Of a stretch of 64,000 nucleotides of DNA, positions 1 through 7,938 are shown piece by piece. The DNA comes from CAJCIS01 sp965276755 (GTDB taxonomy: Bacteria; Pseudomonadota; Alphaproteobacteria; Acetobacterales; Acetobacteraceae): positions 1,240,001-1,304,000 of the forward strand of contig OZ255625.1 in assembly GCA_965276755.1 (NCBI GenBank), given 5' to 3'. The notes beneath the pieces are model-generated. The model was not told the origin of the DNA. It worked only from the letters and a program-made list of their open reading frames with translations, and ran no database searches. The translations under genes were made by a program, and so were the position numbers. How positions within the stretch are numbered: the first letter of the stretch is position 1; each line of letters starts with the position of its first letter.

Positions 1-173
1 TCGGCCAACCCCTCGCCGCGCCAGGCCAGCGACCACACTCGCCCGCGCTCATCGCTGAGTGGCGCATAACGCGGCAGGTCGGCCGCGACGGTCGTGTAGC
101 TGTGCACGTGCACCAGCCCACGCACGCCATGCGGCCTGCCCACCACGCCCATCAGGATTTGGCCTTCAACCAC
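1..173 (-). CDS. rimM: Ribosome maturation factor RimM, N-terminal part
   Basis: Assists maturation of the 30S subunit by binding S19 and the 16S 3' domain. Only the first 57 residues are in the window; the gene runs off the left edge. The visible N-terminus contains the RimM signature GVVGRPHGVRGLV followed by the SYT and DLPRYAPL segments of the first beta-barrel domain. The start is GTG at 173, three bases after the rpsP stop, so it is translated in the same run as rpsP. The order ffh-rpsP-rimM is standard in alphaproteobacteria, where trmD and rplS usually follow. Confidence 0.9.
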   Translation of the reverse strand, partial: MVEGQILMGVVGRPHGVRGLVHVHSYTTVAADLPRYAPLSDERGRVWSLAWRGEGLA

Positions 174-176
174 TGC

Positions 177-524
177 TTACGCTGCGGCCGCAGCGTCCGC
201 CGCGGCCTTGGCGCGTTCCTGTGCGCGCTTCTTCGGCGCGGACTGGATCGGCTGTTCGCGATGTTCGTGCTTGAGCATCAGCCCTGCATTGCCCAGGAAG
301 CGCGCCACGCGATCGGTTGCCAGCGCACCCTCGGCCAGCCAGTAGGTAATGCGATCATGCGTCAGTTTGATGCGCTCTTCGTGCTCGGCCGGCAGCATCG
401 GATTGTAGCTGCCAACCTTTTCGATGAAGCGCCCATCGCGCGGACTGCGGCTGTCTGCGACCACGATGTGATAATACGGCCGCTTCTTGGCGCCGGCGCG
501 GGCGAGGCGAATCTTGAGACCCAT
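177..524 (-). CDS. rpsP: 30S ribosomal protein S16
   Basis: Small-subunit ribosomal protein. The N-terminus MGLKIRLARAGAKKRPYYHI and the segments VGSYNPM and WLAEGALATDRVARFL are typical S16. At 115 residues it is longer than the roughly 80-residue E. coli protein because of an Ala/Lys-rich tail from about residue 85, common in alphaproteobacteria. It lies 33 bases downstream of ffh and just before rimM, so the three probably form one transcript. Confidence 0.97.
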   Translation of the reverse strand: MGLKIRLARAGAKKRPYYHIVVADSRSPRDGRFIEKVGSYNPMLPAEHEERIKLTHDRITYWLAEGALATDRVARFLGNAGLMLKHEHREQPIQSAPKKRAQERAKAAADAAAAA

Positions 525-557
525 GTTAGTGCTGCTTCCTTGTGTAAATTCGTGAAT

Positions 558-1955
558 TCAGAAGGGTCGTCGCGGACCGGCGCGACCGGCTTGCGGCGCG
601 GCGCCACCCGGCATCAGCCCCGCCAGCCCGTGACGCATCAGCCCTTTGGCGCCGAGCTTTTTCATGCGCTTCATCATGTCGGCCATGTCGTCGAACTGCT
701 TGAGCAATTTGTTGACGTCGGCAACCGCCACGCCCGAGCCTGCGGCGATGCGCTTCTTGCGGCTCGCCTTGATGATTTCCGGCGCCTGGCGTTCCTTCAC
801 GGTCATGCTGCTGATCATCGCCTGATGGCGCTTGAAGATCGTCTGATCGATATTGGCATTCTCGATCTGCTGCTTCATCTGGCCCATGCCGGGCAGCATG
901 CCCAAGATCGAGCTGATCGAACCCATCTTGCTCATCTGCTTGAGCTGGCTTGAATAGTCCTCGAGCGTGAAACGCCCGGCCATCATCTTGCGGGCGAGCT
1001 TCTCCGCCTCGTCCTGATCGATCGTCTCGGCCGCGCGCTCGACCAGGCCGACGATATCGCCCAGGCCAAGAATGCGCCCGGCGACACGCTCGGGGTGAAA
1101 TTCCTCGAGCGCATCGATCTTCTCGCCGGAGCCGGAGAACTTGATCGGCGCGCCGGTGACATGGCGCATCGACAGCGCCGCGCCGCCGCGCGCATCGCCA
1201 TCCATGCGCGTCAGGATCACGCCGGTGACGCCCAGACTGTCGTTAAAGGCCTGCGCGGTGCGGACGGCGTCCTGGCCGGTCATGGCGTCCACCACCAGCA
1301 GCGTCTCGACCGGGCTGGTCGCCTCGCGAATGGCGCGCACCTCATCCATCAGCGCCTGGTCGATGGACAGGCGACCGGCGGTGTCGAGGATGACGATGTC
1401 AAAGCCCTCGCGACGGCCGGCATCCATGGCGCGGCGGGCAATCTGCACCGGCGTCTCGCCGGCGACGATGGGCAGGGACGGCACGCCGGCGCGCTCGGCC
1501 AGTTGGGCGAGCTGGAGCTGGGCGGCCGGGCGCTGCGTGTCGAGGCTTGCCAGCAGAACGCGCTTCTTTTCGCGCGTGCGCAGGCGCAAAGCGAGCTTGC
1601 CGGATGTGGTGGTCTTGCCCGAGCCCTGCAGGCCCACCATCAGGAACGGGATCGGCGCGGGGGCAGCCAGGTTGAGCGGCACAGCGCCGACGCCGCCGAG
1701 GGCTTCGACCAGCGCGTCGTTGACGATCTTGGCCACCGTCTGGCCGGGCGAGACGCTGTCGAGCACCTCGGCGCCGATGGCGCGCGCCCTTACCTTGGCG
1801 ACGAAATCCTTGACGACCGGCAGGGCGACGTCGGAATCCAGCATGGCCAGGCGCACTTCGCGCAGAGCCTCGGTAACATCGGCCTCGCTCAGGGCGCCGC
1901 GGCGGCGCAGGCCCTCGAAGATGCCGTTGAACTTGTCCGACAGGGTGTCGAACAT
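558..1955 (-). CDS. ffh: Signal recognition particle protein Ffh (SRP54)
   Basis: GTPase of the signal recognition particle; binds 4.5S RNA and hydrophobic signal sequences and hands ribosomes to FtsY. 465 residues. N domain about 1-90; G1 loop GLQGSGKT at 108-115; DTAGR (G3) at 191-195; TRMDGDARGG (G4 region) near 249-258; methionine-rich M domain from about 300 with the MLPGMGQM finger-loop segment, then a Gly/Pro/Arg-rich tail. First gene of the ffh-rpsP-rimM run; the upstream 158 bases to the next gene presumably hold the promoter. Confidence 0.97.
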   Translation of the reverse strand: MFDTLSDKFNGIFEGLRRRGALSEADVTEALREVRLAMLDSDVALPVVKDFVAKVRARAIGAEVLDSVSPGQTVAKIVNDALVEALGGVGAVPLNLAAPAPIPFLMVGLQGSGKTTTSGKLALRLRTREKKRVLLASLDTQRPAAQLQLAQLAERAGVPSLPIVAGETPVQIARRAMDAGRREGFDIVILDTAGRLSIDQALMDEVRAIREATSPVETLLVVDAMTGQDAVRTAQAFNDSLGVTGVILTRMDGDARGGAALSMRHVTGAPIKFSGSGEKIDALEEFHPERVAGRILGLGDIVGLVERAAETIDQDEAEKLARKMMAGRFTLEDYSSQLKQMSKMGSISSILGMLPGMGQMKQQIENANIDQTIFKRHQAMISSMTVKERQAPEIIKASRKKRIAAGSGVAVADVNKLLKQFDDMADMMKRMKKLGAKGLMRHGLAGLMPGGAAPQAGRAGPRRPF

Positions 1956-2113
1956 GGCTGGGGTCGCTCCAATGCGCTTCGCGCCGCTGCGCGAGCCTTC
2001 GCGGAGCGGCGGAGCCCCCGCGTCAGGCGGGAGCCGGGAAAGCAGGTTTTCCCGATAAGGACGGCGTTAAAGCGCGTGCCCGCGACCGCGTCAAGGCGCG
2101 GGGCGTGGGCCGA

Positions 2114-2695
2114 TTACTTCGTGCCAGCCGTAGGCGTGTAGCTCAGCTGCTCGACGGGCGTTTGGTCGCTGGCGTCGAAGAAGGCGATGTAATCGCTGGC
2201 CGAGGCCTGGAGCACCGGCCCGCGAAGTGGCTGTCCGAACTTGGGCGCGGACTTGAACAACGTGGCGAATTGGAGCCCGGGCAAGCCATCACCAAAGCCG
2301 CTGAAGGCATCGGCATCTATGGTCAACTGATTGGCACCTTGGGTGGGGAAGAAGATCGCGCCCTGATAGGTCGGCGAATACACCACCCTCTGGCCATTGA
2401 TGGTGATGGTGACGAGCAGCGAGCCTTGCGTGTCCGCCATCTTGAACGATTCGTTGTAGGTACACGCGTTGTTGCGGCAGGTCTGGCTGGCACCGAAAAG
2501 CTTGGGCACATATTGCAGGTAGATCGCCACTGTGGCGCCTGAAAGGTTGGTGCCGGCCTTGCCGAAATAGCCTTTTGTGTCGATGGTTTGAGAGCCGCTG
2601 ATGGTGCCTGTCAGATTTTCGGTGATGACGGGCGGCGCTGCGTGGGACGCTGTGGCGATGATCGAAAGGGCAGCGGCGGTCAGAAGGTAACGCAT
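2114..2695 (-). CDS. Secreted protein of unknown function
   Basis: 193 residues. Residues 1-19 form a clean Sec signal peptide (MRYLLTAAALSIIATASHA, predicted cut before APPV). The mature part is rich in Gly, Ser, Thr and Phe with a single close Cys pair (CRNNAC), suggesting a small disulphide-bonded beta-rich periplasmic or secreted protein. I recognise no family. A good purine-rich stretch precedes the ATG. It is separated from ffh and from the next gene by 150-200 bases and is probably transcribed alone. Confidence 0.7.
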   Translation of the reverse strand: MRYLLTAAALSIIATASHAAPPVITENLTGTISGSQTIDTKGYFGKAGTNLSGATVAIYLQYVPKLFGASQTCRNNACTYNESFKMADTQGSLLVTITINGQRVVYSPTYQGAIFFPTQGANQLTIDADAFSGFGDGLPGLQFATLFKSAPKFGQPLRGPVLQASASDYIAFFDASDQTPVEQLSYTPTAGTK

Positions 2696-2798
2696 TTCGG
2701 GTTCCTTTTGCAGTCAGGCCGGGCGGCTTTTTGCTGCGCCCGCCTGTGTTCGCCAACAGAACCCGTAAAACCGCGCGAAGTTCGCGGCAGCAAAAGAA

Positions 2799-2859
2799 GT
2801 GGGGGAAATGTGCCTTGGGCGGGCCGGCGCGTGCGCCGGCTGAGTCCGCCCAAGACCCC
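2799..2859. repeat. Diverged family-B hairpin repeat
   Basis: Long dyad: outer arms CTTGGGCGG / CCGCCCAAG and inner arms GCCGGCGC / GCGCCGGC around a GT loop. The flank GTGGGGGAAATGTGCC matches the family-B core seen elsewhere. It sits between two secreted-protein genes, directly after the stop of the one starting at 3392 in transcription order, so it could act as its terminator. Confidence 0.6.
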
Positions 2860-2870
2860 GATTCAAGTCG

Positions 2871-3392
2871 TTATTTTAGTACGGCTGCCGGGACGGCGTA
2901 GGCTGTGCCCGCGGGCGGGGCGTGGAAGGTCGCGCCGCCGATGGTGGCGGTGAAGGTCTGCTTCATCGTCTTGGCGGCACACGCCATCTTGGGTGGCTCC
3001 TTGGTCTTGTTGAACAACGGCACCGCAAATTGGATCTTGCCATGCAGGCCACCGCCGCCAAACTTCAGATCACTGTGAAAATACAGGCTCGTTACAAGAA
3101 GATCGATCGTCGCCCTCCTTTTCACGATCGGCTGACCGGCCAAACCCACGCCAACGCCATAGGTCGCGGCCTGCAGGCCGTCACAATAAACTGCACCTTC
3201 ATCGGAAATCCCCGTCACCGCCAAGCCGCCATTGACGGAGGCGACGACGACTTGAACCGGGTAGCCTTCATTGTTCGTGCCCGTATACGTGCCCGCCATC
3301 GTCGCGAAGGCCGATTGTGCCGTCATTGCCACAGCGAGTGGCAACACCGCGCACGCCGCAGCCAATTTCAAACGCGTCACTGATCCATGCAT
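2871..3392 (-). CDS. Secreted protein of unknown function
   Basis: 173 residues with an N-terminal signal peptide (basic start, hydrophobic LAAACAVLPLAVAMTAQSAFA, cut before TMAG). I chose the ATG at 3392 because a GGAG ribosome site lies eight bases upstream; a TTG at 3410 would add six residues without such a site. The mature part has two Cys residues, one near the middle (VYCDG) and one near the end (MACAA), and several Gly-rich beta-like stretches. No family recognised. Not homologous by eye to the secreted neighbour at 2114-2695. Confidence 0.65.
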   Translation of the reverse strand: MHGSVTRLKLAAACAVLPLAVAMTAQSAFATMAGTYTGTNNEGYPVQVVVASVNGGLAVTGISDEGAVYCDGLQAATYGVGVGLAGQPIVKRRATIDLLVTSLYFHSDLKFGGGGLHGKIQFAVPLFNKTKEPPKMACAAKTMKQTFTATIGGATFHAPPAGTAYAVPAAVLK

Positions 3393-3777
3393 TGCAATCG
3401 CTCCATTCAAAAAAAGAGTGTGCCCAAGCGCATTGAGCTTCTGGCGGGCGAAGCGTGCTGCCGCAATAGTTGGCGAGTCAAGATGATTTCAGAGCGGCTA
3501 ACGATCTGCTGAAAGAATGCCGCGCCGCAATGGGCCAGATTGCGCCACGCCCTGTCCCCATGGCTGCATGCCGGGTGGCCGCCGTGCCGTCACACCGACG
3601 CGCCGGCAAGATCAAGCGCCACGATCTGGACCCATCACGCGTCCAGACCACTCAACCATAAGTAGTATGACAGTTCTCCGCCCCGTCTTTCTGGTAGAAG
3701 CGATGCCGAATGACGCGGCGTTCGCCGACGCCGAGGGTGGAAGCGCCGCTGACCCGGAAATGACGCCGCGCCTTCGG
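3393..3777. other. Spacer with no gene recognised
   Basis: About 385 bases between two minus-strand genes. Short open frames exist on both strands but have no ribosome site, no compositional signal of coding and no familiar motif. It must hold the promoter of the secreted-protein gene that starts at 3392. I see no repeat of families A-C here. Confidence 0.5.
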
Positions 3778-4215
3778 TCATGACATGATTGCGGCCCGCC
3801 TGCGCGCATCCTCGGCGATGCGGGCGTCCACCACTTGGGTGCCGATCGGCCACAGGCTGATCATTGCGAGCTTGATATGCTGCCAGGCAAAAGGCAGCCC
3901 GATGATCGTTACCGCGCAGGCCAGCGCGGCCGCGACGTGCCCCAAAGCCAGCGGCACGCCCAGGGTCATCAGCCAGATGATGTTGCCGACAACGCCCAGC
4001 GGGCCCGTGCCGAAATCCTCGCGTCCCGTCATCAGGCGGCGATCGATTGCCTCGCGCCTGAATGGCCACAGCGTAAAGCCGCCGATGCGAAAGCACGCGG
4101 CCGCCCAGGGCAGCCCGACGATAGTGATCGCCACCAGGCAGCCCGCCACCGCCCAGGCCAGGGCCATGACGAGCCCGCCGAAAATCACCCAGATCACGTT
4201 CAGAAGCAAGGTCAT
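3778..4215 (-). CDS. yccF: YccF-family inner membrane protein
   Basis: 145 residues. Opens with a hydrophobic MTLLLNVIWVIFGGLVMALAW segment and carries the typical YccF pattern TIVGLPWAAACFRIGGFTLWPF, repeated in a second half (TIIGLPFAWQHIKLAMISLWP), i.e. two YccF domains in tandem. Inner membrane, role unknown in the family. Start codon overlaps the stop of the DUF72 gene (ATGA), so it is translationally coupled as the last gene of a three-gene operon with the K+ channel. Confidence 0.88.
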   Translation of the reverse strand: MTLLLNVIWVIFGGLVMALAWAVAGCLVAITIVGLPWAAACFRIGGFTLWPFRREAIDRRLMTGREDFGTGPLGVVGNIIWLMTLGVPLALGHVAAALACAVTIIGLPFAWQHIKLAMISLWPIGTQVVDARIAEDARRRAAIMS

Positions 4216-5084
4216 GCGCCATTATCCTCCGGCATCACGCGCGCCTCAAGGGAGAATGCGTCCCGCGGCGAAAACACTTTCTGATCGTTGTCGAAATAGA
4301 AGAACACGTCCCGCGGGGAGGCGACGGCGTGCTCCGCCACGCACTCCAGATCGTCGGGCGTGCCGCCTGCCGCCCAGACTTTTCCGCGCGCCGCCCACGC
4401 GTCTATGGCGGCATCATCGTAACCGCTGGCGTAGAGTTGCTCTGACCCGTGCAGCCGGGCGTAGATGAAATCGGCGCATACATCGCCCAGGCGCGGCCAC
4501 TCCGGCGTGTCGGCACAAACCAATGCCACGCCGTAGCGGCGCAGCAAGGTCACGAAGGCCGGCGCGCGAAAACTGTCGTGCCGCACTTCCATGGCATGAC
4601 GCAACGGCCGTGGCGCGTCGGTCTGCGCCCAGTCGCGGCCATTAAGACGCGCATCGTGGCGGGCGGCCATCTCGGCCGCCGCTTGCGTGTCGTGCGGAAG
4701 CAAAGACAGGAAAGCTTCGATGAGTTCAGCGTCGAAGGCCAGATTTGGCGGAATTTGCCACAGGATCGGCCCCAGGCGCGCACCCAGGCGCAGCACGCCG
4801 GAGGCCAGGAAGTTGGCGATCGGCGTGGCAACGCCGCGCAACCTGCTCATATGCGTAATGAAGCGCGGCGCCTTGACGGAGAAGACGAAATTTTCTGGCA
4901 CCTGCGCGGCCCAGGCCGCAAAAGTTTCCGGCCGCTGCAAGCCATAGAACGTGCCGTTGATTTCAATCGTGCGGAATTGGCTCGCAGCATAAATCAGCTC
5001 ATCCTTCTGCCGCAAGCCTTTTGGATAGAACTTGCCGCGCCATGGCGGGTAGGTCCAACCCGAAATGCCCACGCGAATGGTCAT
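4212..5084 (-). CDS. DUF72 (YecE-like) protein
   Basis: 290 residues, the usual family length. TIM-barrel-like DUF72 hallmarks: GISGWTYPPWRGKFYP at the N-terminus, the EINGTFYGLQRPETF segment near 45, FVFSVKAPRFITH near 70, and AMEVRHDSF and VCADTPEWP in the C-terminal half. Biochemical role is not established in the family. Start and stop each overlap the neighbouring genes by ATGA, giving the operon order channel, DUF72, YccF. Confidence 0.9.
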   Translation of the reverse strand: MTIRVGISGWTYPPWRGKFYPKGLRQKDELIYAASQFRTIEINGTFYGLQRPETFAAWAAQVPENFVFSVKAPRFITHMSRLRGVATPIANFLASGVLRLGARLGPILWQIPPNLAFDAELIEAFLSLLPHDTQAAAEMAARHDARLNGRDWAQTDAPRPLRHAMEVRHDSFRAPAFVTLLRRYGVALVCADTPEWPRLGDVCADFIYARLHGSEQLYASGYDDAAIDAWAARGKVWAAGGTPDDLECVAEHAVASPRDVFFYFDNDQKVFSPRDAFSLEARVMPEDNGA

Positions 5085-5998
5085 GCCTCATGGTCCGGTT
5101 CGGTCACTTGGAACTGGCGATAATCCATAGCGCGCGTACCATCCGGCAGATAGCCGAAAATGTCGGCAAAGCGCCGCCCGAACAGGATTTCACCGCTGTC
5201 GTAGGACGCGCGTGCATGCACGTTCTGCATCATGGTTTCGTCCAGGCCCGCAACCAACGCAATCACTTCCACCCAATCGGTCTCCATGCGCTCGCGCGTA
5301 TAGCCGTGCAGCGGGCTCGTTTCGTCGATCTTGTGCATGACCTGGAACGTCATGGCGAAAACGGGTGTATGATCGCGCACCAGCGTCAGATCGTGCAGGC
5401 GGCGGATATACTGTCCCTCCCGGGTCACTTCGTCGCGCAGCATCGTCAGGCTGGCCCGCGCCTCCAGGATCTGGTTGTCGCGCACATTGGCCAGGCGCAG
5501 CATCAGCGTGGGAACGCTGTCGTACGACGTTACCACCATATTGTGGCTGAAGACGATCTGCGCGGTCGGCCGAGCAAAGCGCGCGAAAGCAAGGGCGGTG
5601 AGCACCGCGATTGACGACACGCCGATCAAGGTTTCCAGCGTGACGATGATGTTGGCGTAGGTGGATACCGGCGCCCAGTGGCCATAGCCGATCGTGGCCA
5701 ATGTCTGCACCGAAAAGAAGAACGCCTGGCTCAGCGAGCCGCGCTTCAAATCGGTGATGCCACCCGGCTGCAAGCTGTAGAGGACCGCGAAGGCAACGTT
5801 CAACAGCAGAAAGAATGCTGTGCCTATAAGCAGGAAACGCGTCCAGCTCAGCTTGAGTGCCTGGTGATAGACGTCTCGCCAGGCGCCTTTGGGCCGCCCG
5901 ATCACGTGCAGGCGATCGGCCGCACTGCGCTCGATGAAGCGCGGCCGGTCGACCGGGCCTCCGGGCGGCTTTTGCGATAAGCGTGGCGCGTCGACCAT
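5081..5998 (-). CDS. Inward-rectifier potassium channel (KirBac type)
   Basis: 305 residues. TM1 about 53-75, pore helix and K+ selectivity filter TIGYG at 102-106, TM2 about 114-138, the conserved RPT after TM2 (143-145), then a roughly 160-residue cytoplasmic immunoglobulin-like Kir domain. Family members conduct K+ across the inner membrane and are gated by lipids or pH. First gene of the three-gene operon; a family-B repeat lies immediately upstream at 6018. Confidence 0.93.
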   Translation of the reverse strand: MVDAPRLSQKPPGGPVDRPRFIERSAADRLHVIGRPKGAWRDVYHQALKLSWTRFLLIGTAFFLLLNVAFAVLYSLQPGGITDLKRGSLSQAFFFSVQTLATIGYGHWAPVSTYANIIVTLETLIGVSSIAVLTALAFARFARPTAQIVFSHNMVVTSYDSVPTLMLRLANVRDNQILEARASLTMLRDEVTREGQYIRRLHDLTLVRDHTPVFAMTFQVMHKIDETSPLHGYTRERMETDWVEVIALVAGLDETMMQNVHARASYDSGEILFGRRFADIFGYLPDGTRAMDYRQFQVTEPDHEA

Positions 5999-6017
5999 GG
6001 AACGCCAAGCCTAAATA

Positions 6018-6059
6018 ATGACGGGGGGTTTGGGGGGGATGGCACATCTCCCCCAATTC
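6018..6059 (+). repeat. Family-B hairpin repeat
   Basis: Canonical copy: GACGGGGGG box, then a 12-base stem with the sequence GATG-GCA-CATC at the tip. Lies between holC and the K+ channel gene, both transcribed leftwards. Confidence 0.85.
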
Positions 6060-6066
6060 TTGACCT

Positions 6067-6504
6067 TCACGACTTCTTCTCCCAGCCCTTTGCACCTTGC
6101 TGCCAATAGGACAGTTTGTGGCCTTCGGCTTTCGCGTTGCGCCAGCGCGTGCGGGCGGCCGCAACCGCCTCGTCATTCTTGCCGTCGAACAAGTCAAATA
6201 CCCGCTCATAGCGGGTCAGCGTAGCCGACACGCCGTCCAGCAAAAACAGAAAACTGCCGCCATTCGGCGCATCATCGGTAGCGGTGATCCAGATCGGCTG
6301 CACGCTGGCGTCGCCGGACGCGGCGTGCGGCAGCCAATCGGGGTTCGTGCACAGCCACAATGCGCTATCGAGCGCGGACACGCGCTCGGGCGCGCACTGC
6401 ACCACGGCGCGCTTGCCCGCCGCCAGCGTGCGCCCCAGCAAGGCCGGCAATGCCTCGGCCGGCCGCGTGCGGGTCAAATGGTAAAAGCCGATATCCACGC
6501 TCAT
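6067..6504 (-). CDS. holC: DNA polymerase III chi subunit
   Basis: Clamp-loader accessory subunit that links the loader to SSB. 145 residues with the HolC pattern: IGFYHLTRT at the start, ALPALLGRTLAAGKRAVV, LDSALW, NPDWLPH, then ERVFDLFDG and ARTRWRNAKAEGHKLSYWQQ near the end. Its ATG overlaps the stop of the upstream M17 aminopeptidase gene. HolC next to pepA is a common arrangement in proteobacteria. Confidence 0.93.
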   Translation of the reverse strand: MSVDIGFYHLTRTRPAEALPALLGRTLAAGKRAVVQCAPERVSALDSALWLCTNPDWLPHAASGDASVQPIWITATDDAPNGGSFLFLLDGVSATLTRYERVFDLFDGKNDEAVAAARTRWRNAKAEGHKLSYWQQGAKGWEKKS

Positions 6505-7898
6505 TCGAACGCGTCCGCCACAAGCCGGTCCAGCAGCCGCACGCCAAATCCGGTCGCACCCGCAGCGTGCTCAGGGGCGGCCTCCGCGCGGCTTTCCACG
6601 CCGGCGATATCCAGATGCACCCACGGCGTGACACCCACGAAATGGCGCAGGAACGCTGCGGCCTGGCACGCATCCGGCTGACCTCGCTCGGGCGAGCAAT
6701 GGCGCAGATCGGCGATATCGCTGTCCAGCGCCGCGCGATGGCTGTCATCGATCGGCAGGCGCCACACGCGCTCGCCCACCGCCTCGCCGGCAGCGTGCAC
6801 TTGCGCTGCCAGCGCGTCGTCATTGGAAAACACCCCCGCCCGTTCATGCCCGAGTGCGACCACAACGCTGCCCGTCAGCGTCGCCAGATCAATCACCGCG
6901 CGCGCACCATTCCGTACAGCCCAGCCCAGCGCATCGGCCAGCATTAGGCGGCCTTCCGCATCCGTGTCGATAATTTCGATCGTCGTGCCATCGGCGTGGG
7001 TCAGCACGTCGGATGGGCGGTAGGACGCACCGGAGGTTGCATTTTCCGCCAGGGCCAGCACCGCAATGACGCTGGCCGCCGAGCCTCGCCGTGCCAGCGC
7101 CAGCATCGCGCCCGCGCACGCCGCCGCACCCGCCATGTCCGCGCGCATTTCCCACATCTCGTCCGCCGGTTTGATGCAGATACCGCCCGTGTCGAACGTA
7201 ATGCCCTTGCCCACGAAAGCCAGCGGTGCGCCGCCCGCACCCGTCCAGCGCAGGACCGCCAGCAGCGGGGGGTGGCTCGATCCGCCGCCCACGGCCAGCA
7301 ACCCGCTCAGTCCCGCTTCATGCAACGCCGCGCCACGCAGCACCGTCAATTCCACGCCCGCGTTCACCAGCGTCGACAGGCGTGCGACGAACCCCTCCGG
7401 CGTCAGTGTATTTGATGGCTCGCTCACCAGATCGCGCGCGAACAGCGCACTTTCCACGGAAGCGGCGCGGCGCCCCCATGCCTCGACCAATCCCGTCGCC
7501 CCGCCGAATGCTCTCAGCGCACCCAATCGCGGCGCGTCTTGCCCGCCCCGCGTGCGCCACCGCTCATCCCGCCACGCGCGCAGGCACGCGCCTTCTATGA
7601 ACGCCGCGCCGTCTGCCGCCGCAACGCCGTTCAGGTCCAGCGCCAGGCTCGGCTCCCGGAGCGCAGCGGCAATTGCACGCGCCCCGGCCCGCCGCCAATC
7701 TCCTGTTACCCGCGCGAACAGAACGCGCCGCAATCCGCCGCGAACATCGCAGACGGCATCGAGCTCTTCCAGAAAGTCGCGCATCGATGCAAATGGCGGG
7801 GGCAATTCACCGGCGACGGGCACGACGAGCGCGGTGCCGGGGTCTTGCGGGGCTAGGTTGACGCAAATCAAAGGGTAAGGCTGGGGGGGATGTGCCAT
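6501..7898 (-). CDS. M17 leucyl aminopeptidase family protein (paralogue of PepA)
   Basis: 465 residues, dinuclear-metal exopeptidase fold. Metal and catalytic motifs are intact: GKGITFDTGG with the catalytic Lys, and DTDAEGRLMLADAL. N-terminal domain shorter and divergent from PepA. The start codon and first residues (MAHPPQP) are encoded by a family-B repeat at 7875-7919; the next in-frame ATG would be at 7784 and would cut into the N-domain. It lies between the true pepA and holC, so the two M17 genes look like an old tandem duplication. Confidence 0.88.
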   Translation of the reverse strand: MAHPPQPYPLICVNLAPQDPGTALVVPVAGELPPPFASMRDFLEELDAVCDVRGGLRRVLFARVTGDWRRAGARAIAAALREPSLALDLNGVAAADGAAFIEGACLRAWRDERWRTRGGQDAPRLGALRAFGGATGLVEAWGRRAASVESALFARDLVSEPSNTLTPEGFVARLSTLVNAGVELTVLRGAALHEAGLSGLLAVGGGSSHPPLLAVLRWTGAGGAPLAFVGKGITFDTGGICIKPADEMWEMRADMAGAAACAGAMLALARRGSAASVIAVLALAENATSGASYRPSDVLTHADGTTIEIIDTDAEGRLMLADALGWAVRNGARAVIDLATLTGSVVVALGHERAGVFSNDDALAAQVHAAGEAVGERVWRLPIDDSHRAALDSDIADLRHCSPERGQPDACQAAAFLRHFVGVTPWVHLDIAGVESRAEAAPEHAAGATGFGVRLLDRLVADAFE

Positions 7899-7919
7899 CC
7901 CCCCCAGACCCCCCGTCGT
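7875..7919 (-). repeat. Family-B hairpin repeat forming a gene start
   Basis: Copy in reverse orientation with the GATG-GCA-CATC tip. The ATG inside GATGGC is the apparent initiation codon of the M17 aminopeptidase at 6501-7898. Confidence 0.85.
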
Positions 7920-7938
7920 TCGTTAGGACAATACGGCG

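Noticed and set aside
3517..3783. An 88-residue plus-strand open frame between secreted protein and yccF
   Set aside because: No ribosome site, Pro/Arg-rich shadow-type composition, and no recognisable motif.
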